Source: Sphingomonas sp. TDK1 (lineage in GTDB: Bacteria > Pseudomonadota > Alphaproteobacteria > Sphingomonadales > Sphingomonadaceae). Taken from it: a stretch of DNA of 35,390 bases. The stretch spans positions 1-35,390 of the forward strand of contig NZ_LXVY01000030.1 of assembly GCF_001650735.1 (NCBI RefSeq), read 5' to 3'. Position numbers and translations under genes: made by a program. The stretch's first letter is position 1. Every line of letters begins with the position of its first letter. Shown in pieces: positions 24,984-32,820 of the stretch. Below the pieces are notes generated by a model. It was not told where the DNA came from and searched no databases. It saw only the letters and a program-made list of their open reading frames with translations.

Positions 24984-26502
24984 GGAGGCCTCGCAGGCTG
25001 TCATAGCGGGTGCAGTCGGCACGCGGCGGGTGGCGCAGCGCCAGGTCCTCGGGCGTGACGATGGTCAGCGGCCGGGGCGGCTCGCGTCGGCGGGCCAGGA
25101 TGTTGACGATGACGTCGTCGCTGGCGGTGCCCGCCAGCAATGCTTCGCGCACGGCCGCTTCCACCGCCTCCAGCCCGTCGTCGAGCACGGCTGCCAGCAC
25201 GCGCACGAACCGCCGGTCGGCATCGTCACCGGCGCCGAGCTTGCGGCGCAGTCGTGACAGCGCAGGCGGCAGCTCCCAGCCCTGGAACGGCGCGCCATTG
25301 CGCAGGGCGCCCGGCTTGGTCACCAGCACCGGCAGGTAATGCCAGGGGTCGTAGATGGTCCGGTCACGCCCGAAGAACCGGGGATGGTCGGCGACGACCT
25401 GGCCGTCGCAGCGCACGACGATGCGGTCGGCATAGGCGCGGACCTGGACAGCCCGCCGAACCGCCCGGGCGGAGACGGAGTAGCGGTTGCGGTCGAAGCT
25501 GATGAGGCATGTGCCGCTCACCGCGTGCTCGCTCTCATGGAAGCCGTCGAAGGGCGCGACGACCGGCTGGAGCACGCCACGCTCGGCAGCCCATGCCTGC
25601 GCGACGGTCAGCTCCTTCTGCTCCGGATGCCGGTGCATGTCGGCCCAGCGACGACACTCCGCCTCCAGCCAGCCGTTCAGCTCCTCGATGCTGGCAAAGC
25701 GCAAGCGCGGCTGGAAAAGCCTGCCACGCGCGGTCTGCACCTGGTTTTCGACCTGGCCCTTCTCCCAGCCTGACGCCGGCGAGCAGGCCGTCGGCTCGAC
25801 CATGTAGTGGTTGGCCATGACCAGGAAACGCCGGTTGAAGACCCGCTCCTTGCCGGTGAACACGCTCGTCACCGCCGTCTTCATGTTGTCGTAGATGCCG
25901 CGCGTCGGCACGCCTCCGAAGAAGGCGAACGCCCGCGCATGGGCGTCGAACACCATCTCCTGTGTCTCGCGCGGATAGGCTCGCACATACATGGCCCGCG
26001 AAGCGCACAGCCGCACATGGGCGACCTTCACGCGCATCGGCTTGCCCGCGATCTCGACGTCCTCGTGGCTCCAGTCGAACTGATACGCCTCGCCTGGTCG
26101 GAACAGCAGCGGGATGAACGCCGGCGCATTCATCACGTCGCGACGCCGCGCCTGCCGCCAGCGGGCCGCATAGCGGCGCACCGCGTCGTATGAGCCGTCG
26201 AACCCCTCGCGCAGCAGCAGATCGTGGATACGCGTGAGGCGCAGCTTCTCGCGCCGCGGCCGTGCCTCGTCTTCCTCCAGCAACGCATCCAGTCGCGTCT
26301 GAAACGGCCCCAGCTTCGGCAGCGGCTGCACCTCCCGCCGGTAGCCCATGTCCGCCTCCGGCGCCCGGATCGCCTTGCGCACCACCTTGCGCGACAGGTG
26401 CAGGTCCCGCGCTATCGCCTTGATGGCCTTCCCCGACGCGTGCTCGCGCCGGATCCTCAACACCGTCTCCAATACCAGCATCCCGATCTCGCCGCCTGAC
26501 AC
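24970..26502 (-). CDS. istA: IstA transposase (DDE type)
   Basis: A 510-residue transposase. The N-terminal HTH (GKAIKAIARDLHLSRKVVRKAIR) is followed by an integrase core with the DDE triad: Asp in YQFDWSHEDV, Asp in IYDNMKT and Glu in GWEKGQVENQV. A C-terminal Mu-like beta-barrel region follows (RNRYSVSARAVRRAVQVRAY). It cuts and joins the IS ends. The GTG at 26502 gives the longest product; an ATG at 26481 (MLVLETVLRIRREH) with a GGCGAG site is equally likely. Confidence 0.93.
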   Translation of the reverse strand: MSGGEIGMLVLETVLRIRREHASGKAIKAIARDLHLSRKVVRKAIRAPEADMGYRREVQPLPKLGPFQTRLDALLEEDEARPRREKLRLTRIHDLLLREGFDGSYDAVRRYAARWRQARRRDVMNAPAFIPLLFRPGEAYQFDWSHEDVEIAGKPMRVKVAHVRLCASRAMYVRAYPRETQEMVFDAHARAFAFFGGVPTRGIYDNMKTAVTSVFTGKERVFNRRFLVMANHYMVEPTACSPASGWEKGQVENQVQTARGRLFQPRLRFASIEELNGWLEAECRRWADMHRHPEQKELTVAQAWAAERGVLQPVVAPFDGFHESEHAVSGTCLISFDRNRYSVSARAVRRAVQVRAYADRIVVRCDGQVVADHPRFFGRDRTIYDPWHYLPVLVTKPGALRNGAPFQGWELPPALSRLRRKLGAGDDADRRFVRVLAAVLDDGLEAVEAAVREALLAGTASDDVIVNILARRREPPRPLTIVTPEDLALRHPPRADCTRYDSLRGLHAAA

Positions 26503-27503
26503 ACCGCCAAGCGAGCACCCTAGACCACCGGGATGAGGGGTCCTTTTTCGACGCCGATCACCCCGCTACCGGGGTCCCTTTTCCACGCCGATCCACAGAG
26601 ATAGTCGACATTGTCGGGGCCCTGGGCGGCACGTGGAGCGGCAATGTCGCGATGTGCCGCTGTCCCGCACACAGCGATCGCGATCCAAGCTTGTCGATTC
26701 GGCAAGGGGATCGCGGCATTCTCGTCACCTGTTTCGCAGGATGCTCGCGCGAAGACGTCCTGCGTGAACTGCGCCTTGTTCGCCCGGGTCGCCATTATCC
26801 GCCACCCGCCTTGGCGGACTCGCCGCGGCCGATGAACGTCGAAAGAATCTGGAATGAGGCGGTCGACGTTCCGGGCACCCTTGCCGAGCGCTACCTCCAG
26901 TGCCGGAACCTCCTCCCACCACCACGCGATCTTCGCTTCCATCCGCGTTGCCCTTACCTGCCCAAGCCGAAGACGATCTTCGAACCCGCTCTCCTGGTAG
27001 CGGTGCGCGAGGGAAACCGTCTGGTCGCAATTCAACGCATATTCCTGAACCCCGACACCGCCCATTACACGCGCAAGGTCATGCTTGGCGCCCCGGGGCA
27101 CGGCGCTTGGCGGGGCGGGGCAGGGGGCAACACCCTTGCCATCGCCGAGGGCTTTGAGACGGCCGACGCTTTCGCGCGCCTGAGCAACCTCCCGTGCTGG
27201 GCTTCACTCGGCGCACGTCGGCTCAACCAGCTCGTCATTCCGCCCACGGTCACAACGCTCCTGGTCGCCGAGGACAACGATTCCGAAGGGCACAGGGCAG
27301 CCGAAAGTGCCCAAGCGCATTACGCCCGGTCGGGCCTCATCATCGAACGCGCGCCCCCGCCGCCAATCTACAAGGATTAAGCAAAGGCGCTCGATGCCCG
27401 AGCGCAGCAGAGCCGCGTCTAGGCGCGAAGCGCCGGAGGAGAGGGGAGGGGGATCGAAAGGGTGTCGCTGCCGAGGGTGCAGCCCACTCTGGAGACCACA
27501 CCC

Positions 27504-28290
27504 ATGTCCGATCTCTTCGAAGCGGCCGCCCAGGCTGAGCGCGAGGCCGTGCGCCTCCTTCTACCCCGTCTGCGCTCCGACGAGGCCATTCAGCGTCGTC
27601 ACCTCAACGACGCGATGACCAAGGCCTTCGGCGGTTCTGATGCCGACGGTCGCTGGACACAACGCGCCAGCTTTGAACTCCTCGAGCATGCCCTTGCCAT
27701 CCATCTTCAGTCGAGCGCCCAAAAAATTGCGGCGTTCGGCGACGTCCGCGCGCTGATCGATTTGTCCGATCGCCTGCCCACTCAGACGGTTCGCAGCGAG
27801 GATCAGATCGAATGGCAGCAATTCTCGACACCTGTCGACATCGCTGCGGTTATGACGCTTCTCGCCAACGTCCAGCCCGACGACATCGTGCTCGAGCCGA
27901 GCGCGGGTAACGGCCTATTGGTCGCGCAGCTCCGTCACGTCGAATCGCTCCATCTGAACGAGCTCGATCCGCTCCGCCGTGGCCGATTGAAGGCGGCTTT
28001 CCCCTCAGCATCGATCACCGGGCACGATGGTGCGACCATCAATTCCACCCTCGCAAGCGTCGATCGACCAACCCTCATCCTGATGAACCCGCCCTTTTCG
28101 AGGTCGGTCGGCCGCGGCGCCGACGACTATGCCGCAGTCCGTCATCTGCAAGCGGCGCTGCGCCGTCTTCAACCGGGCGGCCGGCTCGTTGCCATCATGC
28201 CCGATTGGTTTGGCCCGAGCGCACGCATGCGTGAGCAATATGAGACGATCCTGCGCGACGTGAGCGTCCTGGCGGCCGTCCGCCACGCTC
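27504..28290 (+). pseudogene. N-terminal piece of SAM methyltransferase/helicase gene
   Basis: The product runs parallel to the first 260 residues of the gene at 32821: RWTQRASFELLEHA, LPTQTVRSEDQIEWQQFSTP, motif I VLEPSAGNGLL and motif IV LMNPPFSRSVGRGADD, the NPPF of N6-adenine methyltransferases. Similarity stops near RHALVLP (about 28285). The frame then runs as nonsense to 28541 over the next gene, and the helicase part is absent. The ATG follows GGAG in a GGAGACC leader like that of the other copy. The gene was cut by a recombination event that placed the HTH gene here. Confidence 0.8.
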
Positions 28291-28330
28291 TAGTTTTGCC
28301 TTGGTCCCGGCCCCACGAAGGGGACGGACG

Positions 28331-29167
28331 ATGGGAGTTGTTACCCTCGCGAAAGCGAGCTTCATGGCGCTCGACCGCATCGAGCGTACACGGCCGAGAT
28401 CACGATCGGGCGCGGCAAACCCGACCCAAGCGCATGTTCACCCAAACAGCCGAAAGGCCGGCACGTTTGAGGATGACTTCTTCTACAACTACGCGAAGGG
28501 CGAACCCGACCGACTCTACAAGCAGGCGGCCGAACTGCTGAAGCGCAAGAACGCGGTGCGGCGCATCGCCCGTGCCGAGGGCCGCCAGCTCACCGAGGAC
28601 GAACGCCTTGCCACCCTGATAACTAACACAGCATTGCGTGTGTTCGAGCAGCTTACGACGTTGGCGCGAACGTGCGCCGGCAAGGTATTCCCGACCTGGG
28701 AATGGATTGAGGCGGCTGCCGGCGTCTCGCGCGCCAGCGTCGGACGTGCGCTGGTGGCGCTGGCCAGCATGGGCCTTCTCGACAAGCAGCGGCGATGCGT
28801 GCCGATCGATCCCCCGGCCGATCGCCCGAAGGCGCGCAATGCGCAGACCTCCAACGTCTATCGCATGAGCTTCCCCAACCGGCTTGCCCGCTTCCTTCCG
28901 CGTCGTCTCCGGCCTGTCCCCCTCCCCGATGACGTGGTGCAACGCGAGGTCGATCGTATCGAGCAGATCGAGGTGATGCGCCTCTGGCGCTCCCCGCGCC
29001 AGGTTGTCGCCGAGGAGATCGAAGACGCCGGCTTGCGGCAAGTGCTGGACAGCCTTGCCATCGCTATCGAGAAGCAAGAGTCTCAAAAAAATGGTCAACC
29101 GCTCCTAGATTCATATGATCTGAGAACGAATGGAGTTGGCCTAGTCGGCCAACGCCCTAACGCCTGA
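28331..29167 (+). CDS. winged-HTH plasmid protein, replication-like
   Basis: About 278 residues. The middle (AGKVFPTWEWIEAAAGVSRASVGRALVALASMGLLDKQRR) is a winged helix-turn-helix, followed by QTSNVYRMSFPNRLARFLPR. Such a layout occurs in plasmid replication or regulatory proteins of alphaproteobacteria. I cannot name the family. The ATG at 28331 has AAGGGG eight bases upstream; another ATG lies at 28364. It begins about 40 bases after the methyltransferase homology breaks, so its upstream control region may come from the rearrangement. Confidence 0.6.
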   Translation: MGVVTLAKASFMALDRIERTRPRSRSGAANPTQAHVHPNSRKAGTFEDDFFYNYAKGEPDRLYKQAAELLKRKNAVRRIARAEGRQLTEDERLATLITNTALRVFEQLTTLARTCAGKVFPTWEWIEAAAGVSRASVGRALVALASMGLLDKQRRCVPIDPPADRPKARNAQTSNVYRMSFPNRLARFLPRRLRPVPLPDDVVQREVDRIEQIEVMRLWRSPRQVVAEEIEDAGLRQVLDSLAIAIEKQESQKNGQPLLDSYDLRTNGVGLVGQRPNA

Positions 29168-29454
29168 CGGCGAGTACAGTCCTAACCGACCGGACCGCAC
29201 AAACCACAAACGGCAAGACCAAGCGGCAAGGTTGGACGCGCCGCTTCGCGTCTCGATGCTCCCGAGGGGAGCAAGCGTTTACCGTTGCGCTGAAATTGCC
29301 GCCTTTGTGCCCGGTGCAGCCGTTTTTGGTGCGTCATCGCGACCGTAGCGCCATGCTGAGCACCAACTTGCGATTGAAAACGCAGCCCACCTGGTAACTA
29401 ATGCGCGATTCAGCGGTTAATGGACCGTCAGCATCTTGCTGCTAGGTGGTCGGC
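29168..29454. other. non-coding gap
   Basis: About 287 bases without a convincing gene. It contains GC-rich short inverted repeats (for example CTCCCGAGGGGAG near 29260) and a drop to ordinary GC content towards 29455. It could hold a promoter for the small membrane protein. I see no clear origin of transfer. Confidence 0.4.
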
Positions 29455-29730
29455 ATGCCCCAAGCGACACTTCAGGCCTGGCTTTCACTCTATGCCGCGG
29501 TCGGCGTCATGGTGGCGCTGTGCGCTTTCCTCGCGATGATAAAGACCGCCTACGATTATCGTCTGGGAACTAGGAAACTCCCAACTGCGACCGTCCTCGA
29601 TAAGGTACTCGTTGCACCCCGGTTGTGGATACGTTGGCAGATCAACTATCTGCTCGGCGCGCCGGCGATCCTCGGAATTGCGATCTATTACGCGCACTAC
29701 CTCGGGTTCGATACTCTTGTAGATGTGTAA
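29455..29730 (+). CDS. small two-helix membrane protein
   Basis: A 91-residue protein with two hydrophobic segments (about 9-30 and 65-86) separated by a basic stretch (YDYRLGTRKLP, APRLWIRW). The ATG at 29455 has AGGTGG five bases upstream; a GTG at 29446 is the longer option. Function and family are unknown. Its 3' end overlaps the convergent lytic transglycosylase gene by 34 bases. Confidence 0.5.
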   Translation: MPQATLQAWLSLYAAVGVMVALCAFLAMIKTAYDYRLGTRKLPTATVLDKVLVAPRLWIRWQINYLLGAPAILGIAIYYAHYLGFDTLVDV

Positions 29731-30614
29731 GCGAGTAACTGGACCCCCCTGCCCCGGAATTCCTGTCGACCCACTGCCAAACCGGCGGTCTGAATCGATG
29801 CTGTCCTGAACGATCCGGTGCTCCACCCTCGAGTGATCGCTGCGACATAGTCCATCGTCTCGCGAAACGGCGGAATACGGCGCATCGATCGAACGCGTCC
29901 TGGACCTGCATTGTACGCGGCCAAGGCTAGATCGACCCGCTTGAACTCATCCAGATGCGCGCGGAGGTATCTGGCCCCTCCCCTCAGGTTCGACAACGGA
30001 TCTCTCGAATTGAAAACCCCAAGTCCACGCGCTGTACCGGGCATCAATTGGGTAAGGCCAACGGCGCCCTTCGGTGATACGATCAATGGGTCATAGCGGC
30101 TTTCCTGGGCCACCAGTGCATCGAAAAGCCCGACTGGCACACCAGCTTCGCACGCCACGGCCTGGATCAAGGGGTAATATTGAGCCCGCCGAGCTTCGAG
30201 CCAGCCTGGAAAATCGCCGCGTGGACGGTAGGGTGTGATTGAGCAAGCCTGTGGGGTGTAGAGATAACTTGCCATATCGGACATCGCTGCCCGGCCAGCT
30301 CCCCCCGAAACCTGGCCAGTCTGCATCCAAAGGGGCACCGATATATGCGACGTGCTTATTGCCTCCTCTTGGGGTTCCATTACGGGGCTGCCGAATGATC
30401 TGAAGTCATTGCCTAAAACGACTTCCATGCTTGGTACTGGCGGCGTTCCGTCTGTTGGCATACCCCGCATTCTCGGGCCCACATCGATGACGGCTTCAAC
30501 TGCCTGCCCATCAAATGTCATTACCTCGGCCTGCTTAGCTGCCGATGTTTGCGCCCATAGCAGTGCCATAACACTACCCACTACGCATAAGCTCGAGTTC
30601 GATCGCGTGTTCAT
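29697..30614 (-). CDS. VirB1-like lytic transglycosylase
   Basis: A 305-residue exported protein: signal peptide (about 1-26, ending ...WAQTSAAK), a low-complexity middle, then an SLT domain (about 150-260) with the catalytic Glu in LVAQESRYDP, SPKGAVGLTQLMPGTARGLG, NLRGGARYLRAHL and LALAAYNAGPGRV. It cuts peptidoglycan glycan chains. On plasmids such enzymes usually open the wall for a type IV secretion/conjugation apparatus, but no other transfer gene is in the window. Its 3' end overlaps the convergent membrane protein gene. Confidence 0.85.
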   Translation of the reverse strand: MNTRSNSSLCVVGSVMALLWAQTSAAKQAEVMTFDGQAVEAVIDVGPRMRGMPTDGTPPVPSMEVVLGNDFRSFGSPVMEPQEEAISTSHISVPLWMQTGQVSGGAGRAAMSDMASYLYTPQACSITPYRPRGDFPGWLEARRAQYYPLIQAVACEAGVPVGLFDALVAQESRYDPLIVSPKGAVGLTQLMPGTARGLGVFNSRDPLSNLRGGARYLRAHLDEFKRVDLALAAYNAGPGRVRSMRRIPPFRETMDYVAAITRGWSTGSFRTASIQTAGLAVGRQEFRGRGVQLLAYTSTRVSNPR

Positions 30615-30712
30615 CGATCATTGAACATCATGTTTCGATCAACCGCACAACGTGGAAAAAAATTCCACTATCTCCCAGTGCTTGATCCGGACTAGGTCAG
30701 GCAAACCCCCGT

Positions 30713-30808
30713 GGGTAGCAGCTAGCTCACAGATATCTGCTGGTTGGGTATCAGCTAGCTATCACATAGGTAGCGGTTGCCAAACTGCTAGGGAGCGGCT
30801 AGCTATCC
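30713..30808 (+). repeat. CTAGC direct repeats before parA2
   Basis: Three direct copies of a motif like GGGTATCAGCTAGCTATC, at 30713-30731, 30746-30766 and 30791-30808, each centred on the palindrome AGCTAGCT. They end 28 bases before the second parA gene and are probably the binding sites of its small DNA-binding partner (centromere and operator). Confidence 0.65.
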
Positions 30809-30836
30809 AGTCGTTCGAACTATCACAGGATCGGTC

Positions 30837-31466
30837 ATGGCTGCTGTCGTAGCATTCGTCTCACAAAAAGGCGGTGTAGGAAAAAGCACCTTGGCAAGAG
30901 CCCTTGCTCGCGAGGCGGCGGCAGGCGAACTGCGGGTTAAAATCGCCGATCTCGATACTCAACAGGGCACTTCGGTCGATTGGCACCGAGCACGCCTTGG
31001 CATCTCCATCGAGCCGATTGTGTCGGTTGAGGCATTCAAAACCGCGTCTCAGGCCCTGGCCGCTGCAGACGGCTTCGATCTGCTTATCATCGACGGCCCC
31101 GCTCGGACCAGCAAAGCTACACTTGAAATTGCACGGTCATCGTCACTCGTGGTTCAACCCACCGGCGCATCCTTGGACGATCTCAGGCCTGCCGTCCGCG
31201 AATACCATGCCCTTGTTAAGGAGGGTATCCCGACTGGACGGCTCGTTTTTGCGCTCAACCGCATTGGAACTTCGGCTGAAGAAAATGACGCGCGGGCGTA
31301 TTTGACCGAAGCGGGGTATAATGTCCTCGACGGTTCGATCGTGGAACGACCAGCATACCGGCAAGCGCAGAACCAAGGCCTGTCAATTACCGAAACCAAA
31401 TTCTCCGGCCTTAACCAGCGTGCTGATACTCTGATCCAATCCCTAATCGACAAAGTAGCGGGGTGA
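30837..31466 (+). CDS. small ParA/MinD-type ATPase (second partition system)
   Basis: A 209-residue ParA with Walker A VSQKGGVGKSTLA, the A' motif IADLDTQQGTS and Walker B LLIIDGPARTS. It lacks the N-terminal HTH of the larger ParA at 22073, so it is a type Ib-like partition ATPase. Its ATG has AGGA six bases upstream in the leader CACAGGATCGGTC. The next gene starts at once after its stop. Codon use is less GC-biased than in the neighbours, suggesting separate origin. A VirC1-like role in conjugation is an alternative, given the nearby transglycosylase. Confidence 0.85.
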   Translation: MAAVVAFVSQKGGVGKSTLARALAREAAAGELRVKIADLDTQQGTSVDWHRARLGISIEPIVSVEAFKTASQALAAADGFDLLIIDGPARTSKATLEIARSSSLVVQPTGASLDDLRPAVREYHALVKEGIPTGRLVFALNRIGTSAEENDARAYLTEAGYNVLDGSIVERPAYRQAQNQGLSITETKFSGLNQRADTLIQSLIDKVAG

Positions 31467-31775
31467 ATGATGGCCGATATCTCGAAGCTAAAGAAGGCTA
31501 CTCGTTTGGGTTCACCCCCACCAATCAGTGAGGCGAGCCAGAATTTGGATGCACCCGAAGTAGCCCCCGCCCCTCCGGCTGCACCGCTGATAACCGCAAC
31601 CCGCATTGATGCCCGCAGTTCGCGCAAGACTAACCGCACTCAACAATTTGCGACTAGGGTCACACCCGAATGGGACAATCGAATCCGCGAAATAGCTCAA
31701 CGTGAGGGTCTGCTTCTTACAGAAGTGCTCGAGAAGGCACTCGACGCTTATGAGAAACTGCTAGCTCAAAGGTAG
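31467..31775 (+). CDS. small ribbon-helix-helix-like DNA-binding partner
   Basis: A 102-residue protein. The flexible N-terminus is rich in Pro and Ala. The C-terminal part (about 58-100: QQFATRVTPEWDNRIREIAQREGLLLTEVLEKALDAYEKLL) has the strand-helix-helix pattern of RHH proteins such as ParG-type centromere binders. Its ATG directly follows the stop of the ATPase gene, and a second ATG lies one codon on. CTAGC repeats flank the pair on both sides and are its expected targets. Confidence 0.7.
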   Translation: MMADISKLKKATRLGSPPPISEASQNLDAPEVAPAPPAAPLITATRIDARSSRKTNRTQQFATRVTPEWDNRIREIAQREGLLLTEVLEKALDAYEKLLAQR

Positions 31776-31870
31776 CTAGCCGCTAGATACCAGCCATCTC
31801 AACGCTAGATAGCGGAGGTCTAACTGCTAACACGGGGATCTTCCGCTAGCTGCTAGCCAGCAGCTACTGA
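31760..31870. repeat. CTAGC repeats after the RHH gene
   Basis: A stretch with GCTAGCT, GGTAGCTAGCC, GCTAGATACC, CGCTAGATAGCG and CCGCTAGCTGCTAGC, partly overlapping the end of the RHH coding region. The elements are the same family as those at 30713 but mostly palindromic and closer together. Confidence 0.6.
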
Positions 31871-31922
31871 GTCACCTAGGAAGGGAGAGAAGGGGGTCAG
31901 AGGCAGCGAGAAAGGATCGGTC

Positions 31923-32762
31923 ATGCCCCTCGTTGCGCTGAAACCCACCCAGACCATCGTGGACATCGTCGGCGCCCTCGGCGGCACCTGGCACGGCTAC
32001 AACGCCATGTGCCGTTGCCCGGCCCACGCCGACAGCGATCCCAGCCTCTCGATCCGGCAGGGCCATGACGGCATCCTCGTTCACTGCTTCGCCGGCTGCA
32101 CCGCCGAGGACGTGCTCCGCGAGATCGCGCGCATCAGACCCGGACGCACCTACGACCCACCCGCTGAACAGCGCACCGGCAGACCCGCCAACATCGAACG
32201 GCTGTGGAACGAGGGGTTGCCGATCGCCGGAACGCCCGCGGAAGCCTATCTCCGCGTTCGCGGCATCACCGGCGCCTTCGACGACCTGAGCTACCACCCG
32301 CGCTGTCCGTGGGGACCGAAACCGCATACCCGGTTCCTCCCGGCGCTGCTGATCGCGGCGCGGGAGGGGCGCACGCTGCGCTCGATTCAGCGCATCTTCC
32401 TCGACCTCGCGCATGGCGGCTATCTCGACAAGGCGACGCTCGGCACGCCGGGAGGTGCGACCTGGCAGGGCATGCGCGTCACCGACACATTGGCGCTTGG
32501 TGAGGGGTTCGAGACCTCGGCCGCCTTCACCCAGATCCACGGCATCCCGTGCTGGGCGACGCTCGGCGCGGCGCGGCTCGACCGTGTCCACATCCCCGAT
32601 AGCGTCACCACGCTGATCTTCGCCGAGGACAATGACTTCGAGGGCCGACGCGCACGACGCAAGGCGTGGGCCGCCTATCGGCCGCGCGGGCTGACGCTGA
32701 AGCGGATGCCGCCACCCTCACGTTATGGCGACTGGGCCGACGTCGTGAAACCCGGAGCCTGA
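31923..32762 (+). CDS. toprim-domain primase-like protein (intact copy)
   Basis: A 279-residue protein with a CHC2-like zinc finger (CRCPAHADSDPSLSI, HCFAGCTAEDVL), a DUF-type middle and a toprim core (LALGEGFETSAAF, LIFAEDNDFEGRRA) holding the Glu and Asp-x-Asp metal ligands. Such proteins prime or process DNA on plasmids and islands. It is the intact counterpart of the IS-split gene at 24043. The ATG follows AAGGATCGGTC; the gene ahead is the RHH protein. It precedes the methyltransferase-helicase gene by 58 bases, the pair probably forming one unit. Confidence 0.85.
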   Translation: MPLVALKPTQTIVDIVGALGGTWHGYNAMCRCPAHADSDPSLSIRQGHDGILVHCFAGCTAEDVLREIARIRPGRTYDPPAEQRTGRPANIERLWNEGLPIAGTPAEAYLRVRGITGAFDDLSYHPRCPWGPKPHTRFLPALLIAAREGRTLRSIQRIFLDLAHGGYLDKATLGTPGGATWQGMRVTDTLALGEGFETSAAFTQIHGIPCWATLGAARLDRVHIPDSVTTLIFAEDNDFEGRRARRKAWAAYRPRGLTLKRMPPPSRYGDWADVVKPGA

Positions 32763-32820
32763 GAGGGAAGGGGGGTCGGGGTCGTGAGCTGCACGAGCAG
32801 CCACAGACCCGGAGACCCCC

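Larger units (their letters stand above)
24081..26597 (-). mobile_element. complete IS21-family element
   Basis: A 2517-bp element starting TGT and ending ACA, with istA and istB on the minus strand and an 8-bp target duplication. Each end carries two copies of a 22-23 bp repeat of the form ATCGGCGT-CAAAAAGGACCCC: left at 24086 and 24110, right (inverted) at 26537-26558 and 26571-26592. Multiple terminal repeats are the IS21 hallmark as transposase-binding sites. Both genes look intact, so the element may be mobile. It landed in codon 13 of the toprim gene. Confidence 0.95.
24043..27380 (+). pseudogene. toprim-domain primase-like gene split by IS21
   Basis: The ATG at 24043 (GGAGG seven bases upstream) gives MPLTARRPSQEIV; the IS then intervenes and the frame resumes at 26598. 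Removing the IS and one copy of its 8-bp duplication restores an unbroken frame: SQEIVDIVGAL, the zinc-finger-like CRCPAHSDRD with CFAGC, LAIAEGFETADA and LLVAEDND (toprim acidic motifs). It is a diverged copy of the intact gene at 31923 (MPLVALKPTQTIVDIVGALGG). The end is also damaged: TAA at 27378-27380 stands where a Trp codon is expected, since AKALDARAQQSRV follows in frame to a TAG. The N-terminal split alone should inactivate it. Confidence 0.85.

Noticed and set aside
30713..31870. Integron attC sites or a CRISPR remnant
   Set aside because: No integrase gene of that type or attC core sites; the repeats flank a ParA/RHH pair and fit a partition centromere better.
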